From assembly GCF_020685205.1 (NCBI RefSeq), contig NZ_JAJERB010000005.1, forward strand, positions 62,001 to 126,000: 64,000 bases of DNA, read 5' to 3'. Source of the DNA: Hymenobacter translucens. Lineage in GTDB: Bacteria > Bacteroidota > Bacteroidia > Cytophagales > Hymenobacteraceae. A program made the position numbers and the translations under genes. The notes beneath the pieces are model-generated. The model saw only the letters and a program-made list of their open reading frames with translations. It ran no database searches and was not told the DNA's origin. Of the stretch, positions 25,582-33,440 are shown one piece after another; the stretch's first letter is position 1, and each line of letters begins with the position of its first letter.

Positions 25582-26805
25582 ATGCTCGACTTCTCCCAGC
25601 CCGATGCCCCACGCCCGCTTCAAAGGGAGTCATGGCTGAAAAAGCTCGGCGCCGTTGCTGTTCTGGTGGCAAGCTGGGGGATTATTCTGTGCGTCATTGG
25701 AGTAGCCGGGCTTGACTTTTTACAAGATCGGGCCAGTTCCTTGGAAATGCCCGGTATCGTGCTGCTGTTTGGCTGGGCCACTGGGATTGTGTTGCTCTAC
25801 CAGCTTCTCGTTGCGGTACACGAAGGCGGGCACGTCGCCGGGGCCTTGCTGGCGCGCTTTCAGATCCTGACCTTTTCGGCGGGCTGGCTTCGCCTTACCC
25901 GGCAAGCAGGTGGCTGGAAAGCCCGCTTCCAGCGGCCCGAAAAAGGATTAGGCGGGATGGTGCAGGCGCTTGCGCCGGATGCGCGGAATCTGCGTGGCCG
26001 CTATAGCCTGTTTGTTGCCGGTGGTCCCGCCGCTACCTTGCTCACCGGAGCAGCCGCCCTCTGCCTGGGTCAGAAGCTGCTCGGGCATTACGGACCGGAA
26101 TACGCTGTTCAGCTATCTGCCTACCTGCTGGTCAATGCCCTGCGCGCGTTTGGCTGGCTTTCCCTGATCGTGGGCGGGCTGAACCTGATTCCGATGGTAT
26201 CCAAGTCGGGGTATAGCCTGGACGGCAAGCACCTTTGGGAGCTGCTACGGGGTGGCCCGGCCATGCACCAAACGCTTGGCATGCTGCAGCTGCAAACCCT
26301 CTCCTACGCCGGTATCCGCCCGCGCGACTGGGACCCGGCCCTGCTGCAGCATTTGCTGAGCAATTCCAGCGGCGGACAACTGGACTGCTACGGTCACTAC
26401 TACGCCTATGCCTATTACTACGACCGCAATGAGCTTGAGCTTATCCGGGAGCACCTCAACGAGGCACTGGACCGCCGCCACCTGACCCCGGTTACCATGC
26501 AGCAGCACGTGCTGTGCGAAGCTGCCTCTGTGGCAGCCTTGCTCACGCGCAACACCGAGCAGGCCCGCTACTGGCTCGACAAAGCCCAGCAGGCAAAACC
26601 TTTTACCAAGGAGGAAGGCCTATTTGCCCGCGCAGCCGTGGCGTACGCCGAAGGCCATCTGCAGGAAGCCGAAAAGTGGCTGATAGCCGTTCGCAAGCAG
26701 GTAGATGAGCTGCCGGAGGCCAGCATGCGCAGTTTGTCGACGGAGCGACTTAATGAGTTTGCAGACCTGCTTCGGCAGGCCAATGAACAGCTTCAAACGG
26801 CTTAG
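25582..26805 (+). CDS. M50-like membrane metallopeptidase with C-terminal helical domain
   Basis: The 407-residue protein from MLDFSQPDAP has four to five membrane segments in the first 210 residues. The zinc motif HEGGH (residues 80-84) lies in a membrane segment. A second site NLIPMVSKSGYSLDGKHL (around 201-217) matches the N-P-DG motif of S2P-type M50 peptidases, and VAGGPAATLLTG is the usual glycine-rich loop. The C-terminal 170 residues are soluble and helical, with repeated Tyr (YGHYYAYAYYY) and TPR-like character. Relatives cleave membrane-bound regulators or process exported proteins. The substrate is unknown. A TTG at 25543 would fall next to the mfd terminator, so the later ATG was chosen. 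Confidence 0.8.
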   Translation: MLDFSQPDAPRPLQRESWLKKLGAVAVLVASWGIILCVIGVAGLDFLQDRASSLEMPGIVLLFGWATGIVLLYQLLVAVHEGGHVAGALLARFQILTFSAGWLRLTRQAGGWKARFQRPEKGLGGMVQALAPDARNLRGRYSLFVAGGPAATLLTGAAALCLGQKLLGHYGPEYAVQLSAYLLVNALRAFGWLSLIVGGLNLIPMVSKSGYSLDGKHLWELLRGGPAMHQTLGMLQLQTLSYAGIRPRDWDPALLQHLLSNSSGGQLDCYGHYYAYAYYYDRNELELIREHLNEALDRRHLTPVTMQQHVLCEAASVAALLTRNTEQARYWLDKAQQAKPFTKEEGLFARAAVAYAEGHLQEAEKWLIAVRKQVDELPEASMRSLSTERLNEFADLLRQANEQLQTA

Positions 26806-26894
26806 CTTCTTCTTTCTGCCGCCAGGAATGCTTTTTCCGGTTTCGGCCTTAGCCGACGCCCGGCTCTCCAGCGCGGGGGTGAGGCGCAAATCCG

Positions 26895-26902
26895 TAGGTT
26901 TG
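26895..26902 (+). promoter_or_regulatory. -7 element for the DUF6624 gene
   Basis: TAGGTTTG, 22 nt before the ATG at 26925. Confidence 0.55.
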
Positions 26903-26924
26903 GGCCTTACGATTCAAGCCTCTT

Positions 26925-27677
26925 ATGCCCGCCTTTCGTTATCTTACCTTCCTGCTCTTAAACGTCGCTTTGCTGCCGGCCTGCAACAAGGCTACTCCAC
27001 TCACCACCCAGGCCCGCCCGCAAACCGGGTTTGACCCGCGCCTCCGGCGGGAGCTGGACAGCATCGACGTGGAGGACCAGAAGTACCGCATCCTGCTGAT
27101 GGAGGCCATGGGCTCCGACGACAGCCCCGGCCTTGACTCGCTGAAGAAGGCCGCTGGTATTGCCGACGCCCAGGTAGGCCCTTATCTGGCGGAGCAGATG
27201 GTGAAGATTGACTCGGCCAACATCAAGCGGGTAGGCGAGATGATCCGCCAGGGCGGCTACCCCGGCAAAACCCGGGTGGGCGAGCCGACCAACGAGGTGG
27301 CGCTGCTGGTAATTCAGCACTCGACCCGTATTCCGCGCTACCTGGGCCTGATCGAGCAGGAAGCCGCCAAGGGTGAGGTGCCGTACTACCTGTACGCCCG
27401 GATGCTGGACCGCCACCTGATGCAGCAGGGCAAGCCCCAGCGCTACGGCACCCAGGGCCGCAGCTACCACGTGCGCAACGCCCAGGGCCAGCCCGAAACC
27501 ATTAGCCTGATCTGGCCCATCGAGGATGCCGCCCACGTGAATGAGCGCCGCAAAAAAGCCGGCTTCGACTCCACCGTGGAAGCCAATGCCGAGCGGCTGC
27601 GCATCCCCTACCGCCCCGTCACGATGGCCGAGGTCCAGGAGATAGAGCGCCGGGCGGCCGCAGCCGCGCACCCGTAG
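26925..27677 (+). CDS. DUF6624 domain lipoprotein
   Basis: The 250-residue protein has a lipoprotein signal ending LLPACNK (Cys20). The body is helical. Blocks I associate with DUF6624 are GGYPGKTRVGEPTNEVALLV, IQHSTRIPRYLGL, YLYARMLDRHLMQQGKPQRYG and the C-terminal HVNERRKKAGFD. The family function is unknown. The protein should sit on the outside of the inner membrane or on the outer membrane. A -7 box precedes it. It is a single-gene unit between the M50-like gene and the BLUF gene. Confidence 0.75.
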   Translation: MPAFRYLTFLLLNVALLPACNKATPLTTQARPQTGFDPRLRRELDSIDVEDQKYRILLMEAMGSDDSPGLDSLKKAAGIADAQVGPYLAEQMVKIDSANIKRVGEMIRQGGYPGKTRVGEPTNEVALLVIQHSTRIPRYLGLIEQEAAKGEVPYYLYARMLDRHLMQQGKPQRYGTQGRSYHVRNAQGQPETISLIWPIEDAAHVNERRKKAGFDSTVEANAERLRIPYRPVTMAEVQEIERRAAAAAHP

Positions 27678-27847
27678 CACCAAAGCTTCGTGGCGGTTTT
27701 AGCTGGGGCTGATGCCCGCAAGCTCAACCGTGAAAACCGCTTTACTGCTCGTCGGTTCGTAACTTGCCCATGCAAACGGCGCCTGCAAGGCTGTCCGATC
27801 TTTTATGCATGTACCCAAAGCGCGCGGGCAGGGGCGCTTGTTACCAG

Positions 27848-28294
27848 ATGAATCACATCGTTTATATGAGTCGGGCCGTGCGGCCGCTTTCCGACTACGA
27901 CCTGCAGGATCTGCTGGCCCAGTGCCGCCGCGACAATTCCCTGCACCAAGTGACGGGCGTGCTTTTTTACAGCCACGGCAGCATCGCCCAGCTGATCGAG
28001 GGCGACCCAGCCGTCATCGAGCCCCTGTACGACAAGATCTCCCGGGACGGGCGCCACTCCAACGTGATGCAGCTGGTGAACAAGCCCATTGCCGCCCGCA
28101 GCTTCCCCGACTGGTCGATGGCCTTTCATCCGCTCGAAGCCAAGGGCTTTGCCACGCTCGAAGGCTTTTTCATGCCCAGCCACCTGCCGCCCACGCCCGA
28201 CACCCTGAGCATTGCCGACGCTATGCTGATCGACCTCGTGCGGCAGGCCGTGTTTGGCGCCGACGAGCCGGCTGCTGCCAACCTGACTGCCTGA
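27848..28294 (+). CDS. BLUF-domain blue-light photoreceptor
   Basis: Translation from MNHIVYMSRA gives 148 residues. It is almost only a BLUF domain (1-about 95) plus a short helical tail. All flavin-pocket residues known from AppA and Slr1694 are present: Tyr6, Asn30, Gln48 (SIAQLIEGD) and the Trp89/Met91 pair in FPDWSMAF. The protein should bind FAD and switch its hydrogen bonding in blue light. No output domain is fused, so it must act through a partner. The PAS histidine kinase gene starts only 10 nt after its stop and is the obvious candidate. The longer frame from 27764 is not needed for the fold. Confidence 0.92.
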   Translation: MNHIVYMSRAVRPLSDYDLQDLLAQCRRDNSLHQVTGVLFYSHGSIAQLIEGDPAVIEPLYDKISRDGRHSNVMQLVNKPIAARSFPDWSMAFHPLEAKGFATLEGFFMPSHLPPTPDTLSIADAMLIDLVRQAVFGADEPAAANLTA

Positions 28295-28304
28295 TTGCCT
28301 TTCC

Positions 28305-30161
28305 ATGCGCGAACAGCAGCTTCAAACCATTCTGCGGCACATGCCGGCGGGTATCGCCACCTTGCTGGGCCCCGAGCTGCGCTTTGGCTTCGTGAACGAG
28401 GCAATGCAGAGCCTGCTTGGCGGCGACACGCCCGAAGGGCAGCCTCTGGCCGACCACCTCGGCGTATTAGCAGCCGACCTGCTGGAGGTGATGCAGCAGG
28501 TGTATAGCTCGGGCCGGCCCTACGTGGCCAAGGCCTACGCCCTGCCCGTAGCCGGCAGCGACCCTACGTCCCGACGCTACCTCGACGTGGCGCTGGAGCC
28601 GCTGCAGGACGACGAAGGCCAGCCCCAGGGCCTGCTGCTGTTTGCCGTGGACGTAACCGGACAGGAAGAAGCCCGGCAGCGGGCCCACGAGCTGGCTCTG
28701 GAAACCCGCCGACTGGACGCCCGCCTGCGCGTGCTCACCGAAACCGCGCCCCAGATTACCTTTTCCATCGACGCCGCCGGCCAGTTTGAGTACGTGAGCC
28801 CGCAGTGGTACTATTTTACCGGCCAGCCGCCCACGGCCGATGTAAATGCCATCTGGCCCCTGCTCATTCATCCTGACGACCGGCTGCGGGTGTTGTACCA
28901 GTCGGATATGGCCCGGAGCAGCGGCATCGGCTGGAACTTCGAGTACCGCCTGCGTCGCCACGACGGGCAGTACCGCTGGGTGCTGAGCCGGGCCCTGCCC
29001 GAGCACCATGCCCCCGACAAGCCCGTGTTCTGGCACGGGGCCGTAACCGAGGTCCACGACCAGCGGGAACTGGCCGAAGCTCTCCGCCAGGGCGAGGCTG
29101 AGCTGCGCTTCCTGGCCGACAGCATTCCCCAGCTGATCTGGACGGCATCGGCCGAGGGCTTTATCGACTACTACAACCAGCACACCGCTCAGTACACCGG
29201 CCTCTCCACCCAGGAGCTGGGCCCCACCGGCTGGGTCAACTTGCTGGACCCGTCCGAGCAGGCCGGGGCCGCCCGGCGCTGGGTGCAGTGCGTAGCGTCG
29301 GGCGAGGATTATGAAGGCCTGTACCGGATGCGCCGCCACGACGGACAGTACCGCTGGCACATCATCCGGGCCCGGCAGCTGGCCGATGCCCGGGGCCCGC
29401 GCTGGTTTGGGGCCTGTACCGACGTGGACGACCAGCACCGCCTGCGCGAAGTGCTGCAGACCCAGTACGACGAGCTGGCCCGCACCAACCGCGACCTGGA
29501 CACCTTCGTCTACACGGCCTCCCACGACCTCAAGCAGCCCTTGTTTAACCTGCGCGGACTGTTTGAGGAGCTGCGTAGCTCCGCTACCTTCCACGACCCC
29601 GAGCAGGCCACCCTGCTGGAAATGGTGGACGACGCCCTGCTCCAGCTCGACGGCACCCTGCAGGAGCTGGCCGCCACCGTACAGGACCAGCGGGAGCTGG
29701 CCGCCCCCACCGAAGAGCTGGACCTGCAAAGCGTAGCCCAGGAAGTGCTGCTCGGCCTACGGGCTCAGGTAGAAGAAGCGCAGGCCACCATCGACCTCGA
29801 CGTGGCCGCTGCCCCGACCCTGGTGTATGGCCGGGCCAACCTGCGCAGCGTGCTGCACAACCTGCTCAGCAATGCCCTTAAGTTTGCCCACCCCGACCGG
29901 CCCGCTCACATCACCATCAGCAGCTCCTTGTCGGAAAGCGGGCAGCCCCGGCTAACGGTGCAGGACAACGGTCTGGGCATGACGCTGGTGGGGAGTGCCG
30001 GGCCTTCCTTTCTGCTCTTTGACCGGCAGCACCCCGGCGTGGCCGGGGCCGGCGTGGGCCTCTACCTCGTGCAGCGCATCATTGACAGCCGGGGCGGGCA
30101 CCTGGAAGTTGGCAGCACCGTGGACCAGGGTACCACCTTTACCGTGTACTGGTTTGAATAA
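28305..30161 (+). CDS. PAS-domain sensor histidine kinase, partner of BLUF
   Basis: The 618-residue kinase has no membrane segment. It contains three PAS-like domains: about 10-120, 145-255 (APQITFSIDAAGQFEYV) and 265-380 (SIPQLIWTASAEGFIDYY). The dimerisation helix has YTASHDLKQPLFN, with phospho-acceptor His407. The ATPase has N box NLLSNALKFA, G1 VQDNGLGM and G2 GAGVGLYLVQRI. Because it is cytosolic and only 10 nt from the BLUF gene, it probably receives the light signal from that protein. The cognate regulator may be the lone receiver gene at 32876, but three genes intervene. A bidirectional terminator follows. Confidence 0.92.
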   Translation: MREQQLQTILRHMPAGIATLLGPELRFGFVNEAMQSLLGGDTPEGQPLADHLGVLAADLLEVMQQVYSSGRPYVAKAYALPVAGSDPTSRRYLDVALEPLQDDEGQPQGLLLFAVDVTGQEEARQRAHELALETRRLDARLRVLTETAPQITFSIDAAGQFEYVSPQWYYFTGQPPTADVNAIWPLLIHPDDRLRVLYQSDMARSSGIGWNFEYRLRRHDGQYRWVLSRALPEHHAPDKPVFWHGAVTEVHDQRELAEALRQGEAELRFLADSIPQLIWTASAEGFIDYYNQHTAQYTGLSTQELGPTGWVNLLDPSEQAGAARRWVQCVASGEDYEGLYRMRRHDGQYRWHIIRARQLADARGPRWFGACTDVDDQHRLREVLQTQYDELARTNRDLDTFVYTASHDLKQPLFNLRGLFEELRSSATFHDPEQATLLEMVDDALLQLDGTLQELAATVQDQRELAAPTEELDLQSVAQEVLLGLRAQVEEAQATIDLDVAAAPTLVYGRANLRSVLHNLLSNALKFAHPDRPAHITISSSLSESGQPRLTVQDNGLGMTLVGSAGPSFLLFDRQHPGVAGAGVGLYLVQRIIDSRGGHLEVGSTVDQGTTFTVYWFE

Positions 30162-30204
30162 AATGCCCCGGCTGCACCCCACGAAGGGCACGGCCGGGGC
30201 ATTT
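30161..30204. terminator. Bidirectional terminator after the kinase gene
   Basis: AAATGCCCCGGC (30161-30172) pairs with GCCGGGGCATTT (30193-30204). It starts at the last base of the kinase stop codon and serves the convergent T9SS gene too. Confidence 0.82.
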
Positions 30205-30221
30205 GCGCTGCGTTTAAACGG

Positions 30222-31208
30222 TTACTGCTTTACCACCCGCAGCGTCTGCGACTGGCTGCCGGCCTGGTACTGCACCAGATACAGCCCGGCCGGCAGACTT
30301 TCGCAGCGGAACGACGCCCGCCCGCCCTGCACCGTTTGCACCTGCAGCAGGCGGCCGTCCAGGTCGAGCAGCCGGACCCAGGCCGGTCCAGCGGCCGGCT
30401 GCTGGGCACGGACGGTCAGCACGTCGGTGGCGGGACTGGGGTAGGCGTGCAGCCCGAAGTCGGCGCGGGCGGGGCGGGTACTGAGCGGCACGGCGTTGAT
30501 GGTAGCGGCCATTACGTTGAGCACGCCCGTAGCTACCGTTTTGTTGATGGTAATGGTCCGAATCGTCTTGACCTGGCTGGTCAGGGGCAAGATCAGGCGC
30601 AGCTGGTAGAGGCGGGGGTCGGACGTACTGTTGGTAATGGCGTTGTTGTCGCGGTTTACCCGGCCGATGCCCTGAATAGCGAAGCCGCTGCCCCCAAACC
30701 AGTCAGCCGCCGACTGGCCCGCGAATACGTCGGAGCTGTTGTCGGTGTAGCCGACGGTGACGGTGAACGTGCTGGCTCCGTTGCCCGAGGTGACGAGCAG
30801 GTACAGTTCCCGGGCAGGCTGGGGTGCGGTTACGGTCAGCACCCCGGAGTTGATGTCGGCCAGGCGCAGGGTGTTGCTGGCCGTATAGGGCGCGAGCTGG
30901 AAGGTGAGGCCGGGGGTAGCCGCGCTGCTGATCAGGCCGGAGGCGGGCAGAAAGGTCGTGGGCACGGCTCCGGTCGGGCTCACGAAGCTGGGCGCCATAA
31001 AGGTAAACCGGTTGTTGAGCGCGCCCCCATCGACGTCGGCGGTGGTGGAAGCCGTGACGGCGCCGGCGCCGTTGGCTACTACATCCTGGTTGAAGCCGGT
31101 AACGGCGAGCGGCAGGTAGTTGGCGGTCTGGGCCCGGGCGGAGGTGGCGCTAGCCAGCCCGAGGGCAGCGAGAAATAAGGAAGCAACGAGCGTAGAGGTT
31201 TTTTTCAT
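30222..31208 (-). CDS. T9SS type A sorting domain protein of unknown function
   Basis: The 328-residue protein has a signal peptide (MKKTSTLVASLFLAALGLA to ARAQ). The beta-rich central region (about 28-235) is rich in Thr, Ser and Asn with no known catalytic motif. The C-terminal T9SS domain starts at FGLHAYPSPATDVLTV and ends with QSQTLRVVKQ. It should pass the outer membrane by the type IX system and be anchored to the surface. The central part resembles the jelly-roll or adhesive modules common in such cargo, but I cannot name it. It is convergent with the kinase gene. Confidence 0.85.
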   Translation of the reverse strand: MKKTSTLVASLFLAALGLASATSARAQTANYLPLAVTGFNQDVVANGAGAVTASTTADVDGGALNNRFTFMAPSFVSPTGAVPTTFLPASGLISSAATPGLTFQLAPYTASNTLRLADINSGVLTVTAPQPARELYLLVTSGNGASTFTVTVGYTDNSSDVFAGQSAADWFGGSGFAIQGIGRVNRDNNAITNSTSDPRLYQLRLILPLTSQVKTIRTITINKTVATGVLNVMAATINAVPLSTRPARADFGLHAYPSPATDVLTVRAQQPAAGPAWVRLLDLDGRLLQVQTVQGGRASFRCESLPAGLYLVQYQAGSQSQTLRVVKQ

Positions 31209-31426
31209 ACCGGATGTCAGGTGTAAATGGCCGGCTAAATATATCCACGCAACCGAATAAAGCTGATACTCAAATCTTTTTCAACGAAAAACTTTCAAAT
31301 CCCGCCCGGCGCGGGCGGCTGCTGGCCTTTCCGCGTCGGAGTCCGGCGGCCGGCTGCTTAGCGGTTGCGGTGGTAACGGCAATGGTCGTATTTTCGCGGT
31401 TGGTCTTTTTCCGCTGCGGCTGCATT

Positions 31427-32110
31427 ATGTCACTTCTTCGTACGCTTTGCCTGCTTTCTGCCCTGCTGACGGCCTTTGCCGGCGCGGCTTCTCCCCCACC
31501 CCGGGCGGAAGACAAGGCTGGCTGGCACCTGGAGACGGACAAGGACGGTATCCGGGTGTATTCACGCTTTCTGCCCAACAGTCGGCTCAAGGAAATCAGG
31601 GTGCACTGCGAAATGCCCGGCACCCTCAGCCAGCTGGTGGCGCTGTACTCCGACGTCGACAACTACCCCCAAGTAATCAGCCGCACCAGAACGGCCCGGC
31701 TGCTGCGCCGCCCGAGCGAAACCGAGCTGTACTACTACCTCGAAACCGACATGCCCCCGCCCGTGGCCGACCGTGACCTGGTGATGCACCTGCAGTTTGC
31801 CTACGACGCCGGGCAGCAGGTGCTGGTGATGAATACCACGGCGGCCAACGGTCTGGTGGCCCCTCAGGCCGGGCTGGTCCGGATTCCGTACTGGTCGGGG
31901 AAGTGGCAGGTGCGGCCGGTGGGCTCCAACCGCCTGCAGATCGACTATACCTTTCTGGTGGACCCGGGCGGGGAGCTGCCCGCGTGGCTGGTGAACATGG
32001 TGGCCCCGGTGGCACCCTACCAGTCGTTTGTACAGCTCCGCGACGCCCTGCAGCTGCCCCGCTACCAGGGCCGCTCGTTCAGCTTTATCAGTCCGGCGGC
32101 CCGCCGCTAG
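31427..32110 (+). CDS. START/SRPBCC lipid-binding domain protein, secreted
   Basis: From MSLLRTLCLL the protein has 227 residues, with a signal peptide cleaved after about AGAA. The remainder is a START-type helix-grip fold: WHLETDKDGIRVYSR, ALYSDVDNYPQVISRTRTA, a strand with ELYYYLETDMPPPVADRDLV, and the C-terminal helix APVAPYQSFVQLRDAL. START domains bind lipids or polyketides in a deep pocket. A periplasmic place is likely. The frame is open upstream to 31214, but only the chosen Met gives a normal signal peptide. The gene is followed by the HAD gene after 77 nt, with its own promoter box. Confidence 0.82.
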   Translation: MSLLRTLCLLSALLTAFAGAASPPPRAEDKAGWHLETDKDGIRVYSRFLPNSRLKEIRVHCEMPGTLSQLVALYSDVDNYPQVISRTRTARLLRRPSETELYYYLETDMPPPVADRDLVMHLQFAYDAGQQVLVMNTTAANGLVAPQAGLVRIPYWSGKWQVRPVGSNRLQIDYTFLVDPGGELPAWLVNMVAPVAPYQSFVQLRDALQLPRYQGRSFSFISPAARR

Positions 32111-32126
32111 CCGGGGGTAGCGGCAA

Positions 32127-32160
32127 GTTGCGGTAGTTGCAGACGCGTGCTGTAGCTTTG
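32127..32160 (+). promoter_or_regulatory. Candidate promoter of the HAD gene
   Basis: GTTG (32127-32130) and TAGCTTTG (32153-32160) are 22 nt apart, within the range for Bacteroidetes promoters. The HAD start is 27 nt downstream. Confidence 0.5.
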
Positions 32161-32187
32161 CCGGCGAATATCAACCCCGCGCTTTTT

Positions 32188-32808
32188 ATGTCTGCTTCCT
32201 CTATCACGGCCGTCATCTTTGATCTGGGCGGAGTGCTCATCGACTGGAACCCGCGCTACCTCTACCGCAAGCTGATTGCCGATGAGGCGGAGATGACGCG
32301 CTTTCTCGACACCATCACCACGCCCGACTGGAACGAGGAACAGGATGCCGGCCGCTCCCTGGCCGAGGGCACGGCCCTGCTGGCCGCTCAGCACCCCGAG
32401 CACCGGGAGCTGATCGAGCATTTCTACGGCCGCTGGCCCGAAATGCTGGGCGGCGCCATCCAGGGTACCGTCGACATCCTGGCCGAGCTGCGCGACGCGG
32501 GCAATTACACGCTCTACGCCCTCACGAACTGGTCGGCCGAGACGTTTCCGGTAGCCCAGCAGCAGTTCGGGTTTCTAAGCTGGTTTGAGGGTATCGTGGT
32601 GTCGGGCACCGAGAAGATGCGCAAGCCCGCGCCGGCGTTCTACCAGCTGCTGCTTACGCGCTACGACCTGGAGCCCGGGCAGGCGGTGTTTATCGATGAC
32701 AACGAGCGGAACATCCGGGCCGCTGAAGCCCTGGGGTTGCACGCGCTGCTGTTTCAGACGCCGGAGCAGCTGCGCCAGGACCTGCTGGCCCTGGGCGTGC
32801 TGGCGTAA
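32188..32808 (+). CDS. HAD-superfamily phosphatase, YihX-like
   Basis: The 206-residue protein from MSASSITAVIFD has HAD motif I VIFDLGGVLID, motif II LYALTNWSAETF, motif III Lys in EKMRKPAPAFYQ and motif IV VFIDDNERNI. As in YihX and relatives, the second motif I acid is replaced by Gly (D-L-G). A helical cap lies between motifs I and II (about 30-90). It should remove phosphate from a sugar phosphate or similar small molecule. The substrate is unknown. In-frame residues from 32137 overlap the promoter and are excluded. Confidence 0.9.
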   Translation: MSASSITAVIFDLGGVLIDWNPRYLYRKLIADEAEMTRFLDTITTPDWNEEQDAGRSLAEGTALLAAQHPEHRELIEHFYGRWPEMLGGAIQGTVDILAELRDAGNYTLYALTNWSAETFPVAQQQFGFLSWFEGIVVSGTEKMRKPAPAFYQLLLTRYDLEPGQAVFIDDNERNIRAAEALGLHALLFQTPEQLRQDLLALGVLA

Positions 32809-32875
32809 AACCGTCGTTGCCCGGTTTCCCGTATAGCTTCGGACCTGCCCTTCTACCGCCCCTCCCCCTTTCTCC

Positions 32876-33286
32876 ATGCAAAAGCTAGGCTGTACCCTGT
32901 TGGTTGATGACGACCAGACCACCAACTTTCTGAATCAGCTGCTGCTCCGAAACCTGGCTGTTACCGACAAGCTCCTGGTAGCCCGCAACGGGCAGGAGGC
33001 GCTGGACATGCTGCAGGACTCCAGCAAGCAGGGCGAGTGCCCTCAGCTGATTCTGCTCGACGTGAACATGCCGGTCATGAATGGCTTCGAGTTTCTGGAA
33101 GCCTACGAGCAGCTGAGTTTGCCCCAGCGGCAGTCGGTCGTTATTATCATGCTGACGACGTCCTTGCACCCGCGCGACGTGCAGCGCGTGCAGGAAGCCA
33201 GCATTGCCGGCTACCTCAGCAAGCCCCTCACCAAAGAGAAAGTCAACGACATCCTGAAAACCCACTTCCAGCGGGAGCTGCCGTAA
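32876..33286 (+). CDS. Single-domain (CheY-like) response regulator
   Basis: The 136-residue protein is a lone receiver domain. The acidic pocket is Asp11-13 (LVDDDQTT), the phospho-acceptor is Asp62 in LLDVNMPVMNG, the switch Thr is in IIMLTTS (94-95), and Lys116 lies in GYLSKPLT. No output domain is present, so it must act by protein contact or pass phosphate onward. There is no adjacent kinase. The nearest is the BLUF-linked kinase 2.7 kb upstream on the same strand. Such small receivers (Rcp1-like) often pair with PAS or phytochrome kinases. Confidence 0.92.
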   Translation: MQKLGCTLLVDDDQTTNFLNQLLLRNLAVTDKLLVARNGQEALDMLQDSSKQGECPQLILLDVNMPVMNGFEFLEAYEQLSLPQRQSVVIIMLTTSLHPRDVQRVQEASIAGYLSKPLTKEKVNDILKTHFQRELP

Positions 33287-33288
33287 GG

Positions 33289-33309
33289 CAGGAGCCAGGA
33301 GCTAGAATA
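33289..33309 (+). repeat. Heptamer repeat CAGGAGC x2 plus variant
   Basis: CAGGAGC occurs at 33289-33295 and 33296-33302 and is followed by TAGAATA. It begins 3 nt after the response regulator stop codon. It fits the wider heptamer pattern seen at 35.7-49.7 kb. Confidence 0.5.
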
Positions 33310-33369
33310 AAAGGCAGTAGTAGCGCAGGAACAGCAACATCGTTCCGCAACACGCGAATCTGGCTGCCT

Positions 33370-33426
33370 AAATCAAACCGCCCGGCCGGCCTTCTTTCCG
33401 AAGGACCCGACCGGGCGGTTTGATTT
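33370..33426. terminator. Bidirectional terminator
   Basis: AAATCAAACCGCCCGG (33370-33385) pairs perfectly over 16 bp with CCGGGCGGTTTGATTT (33411-33426). It sits between the response regulator gene and the convergent disordered-protein gene. Confidence 0.88.
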
Positions 33427-33440
33427 ACGCAGCTCCGAAC

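Noticed and set aside
31214..31426. N-terminal extension of the START-domain gene
   Set aside because: The extension is not like a signal peptide, and the Met at 31427 gives a normal one.
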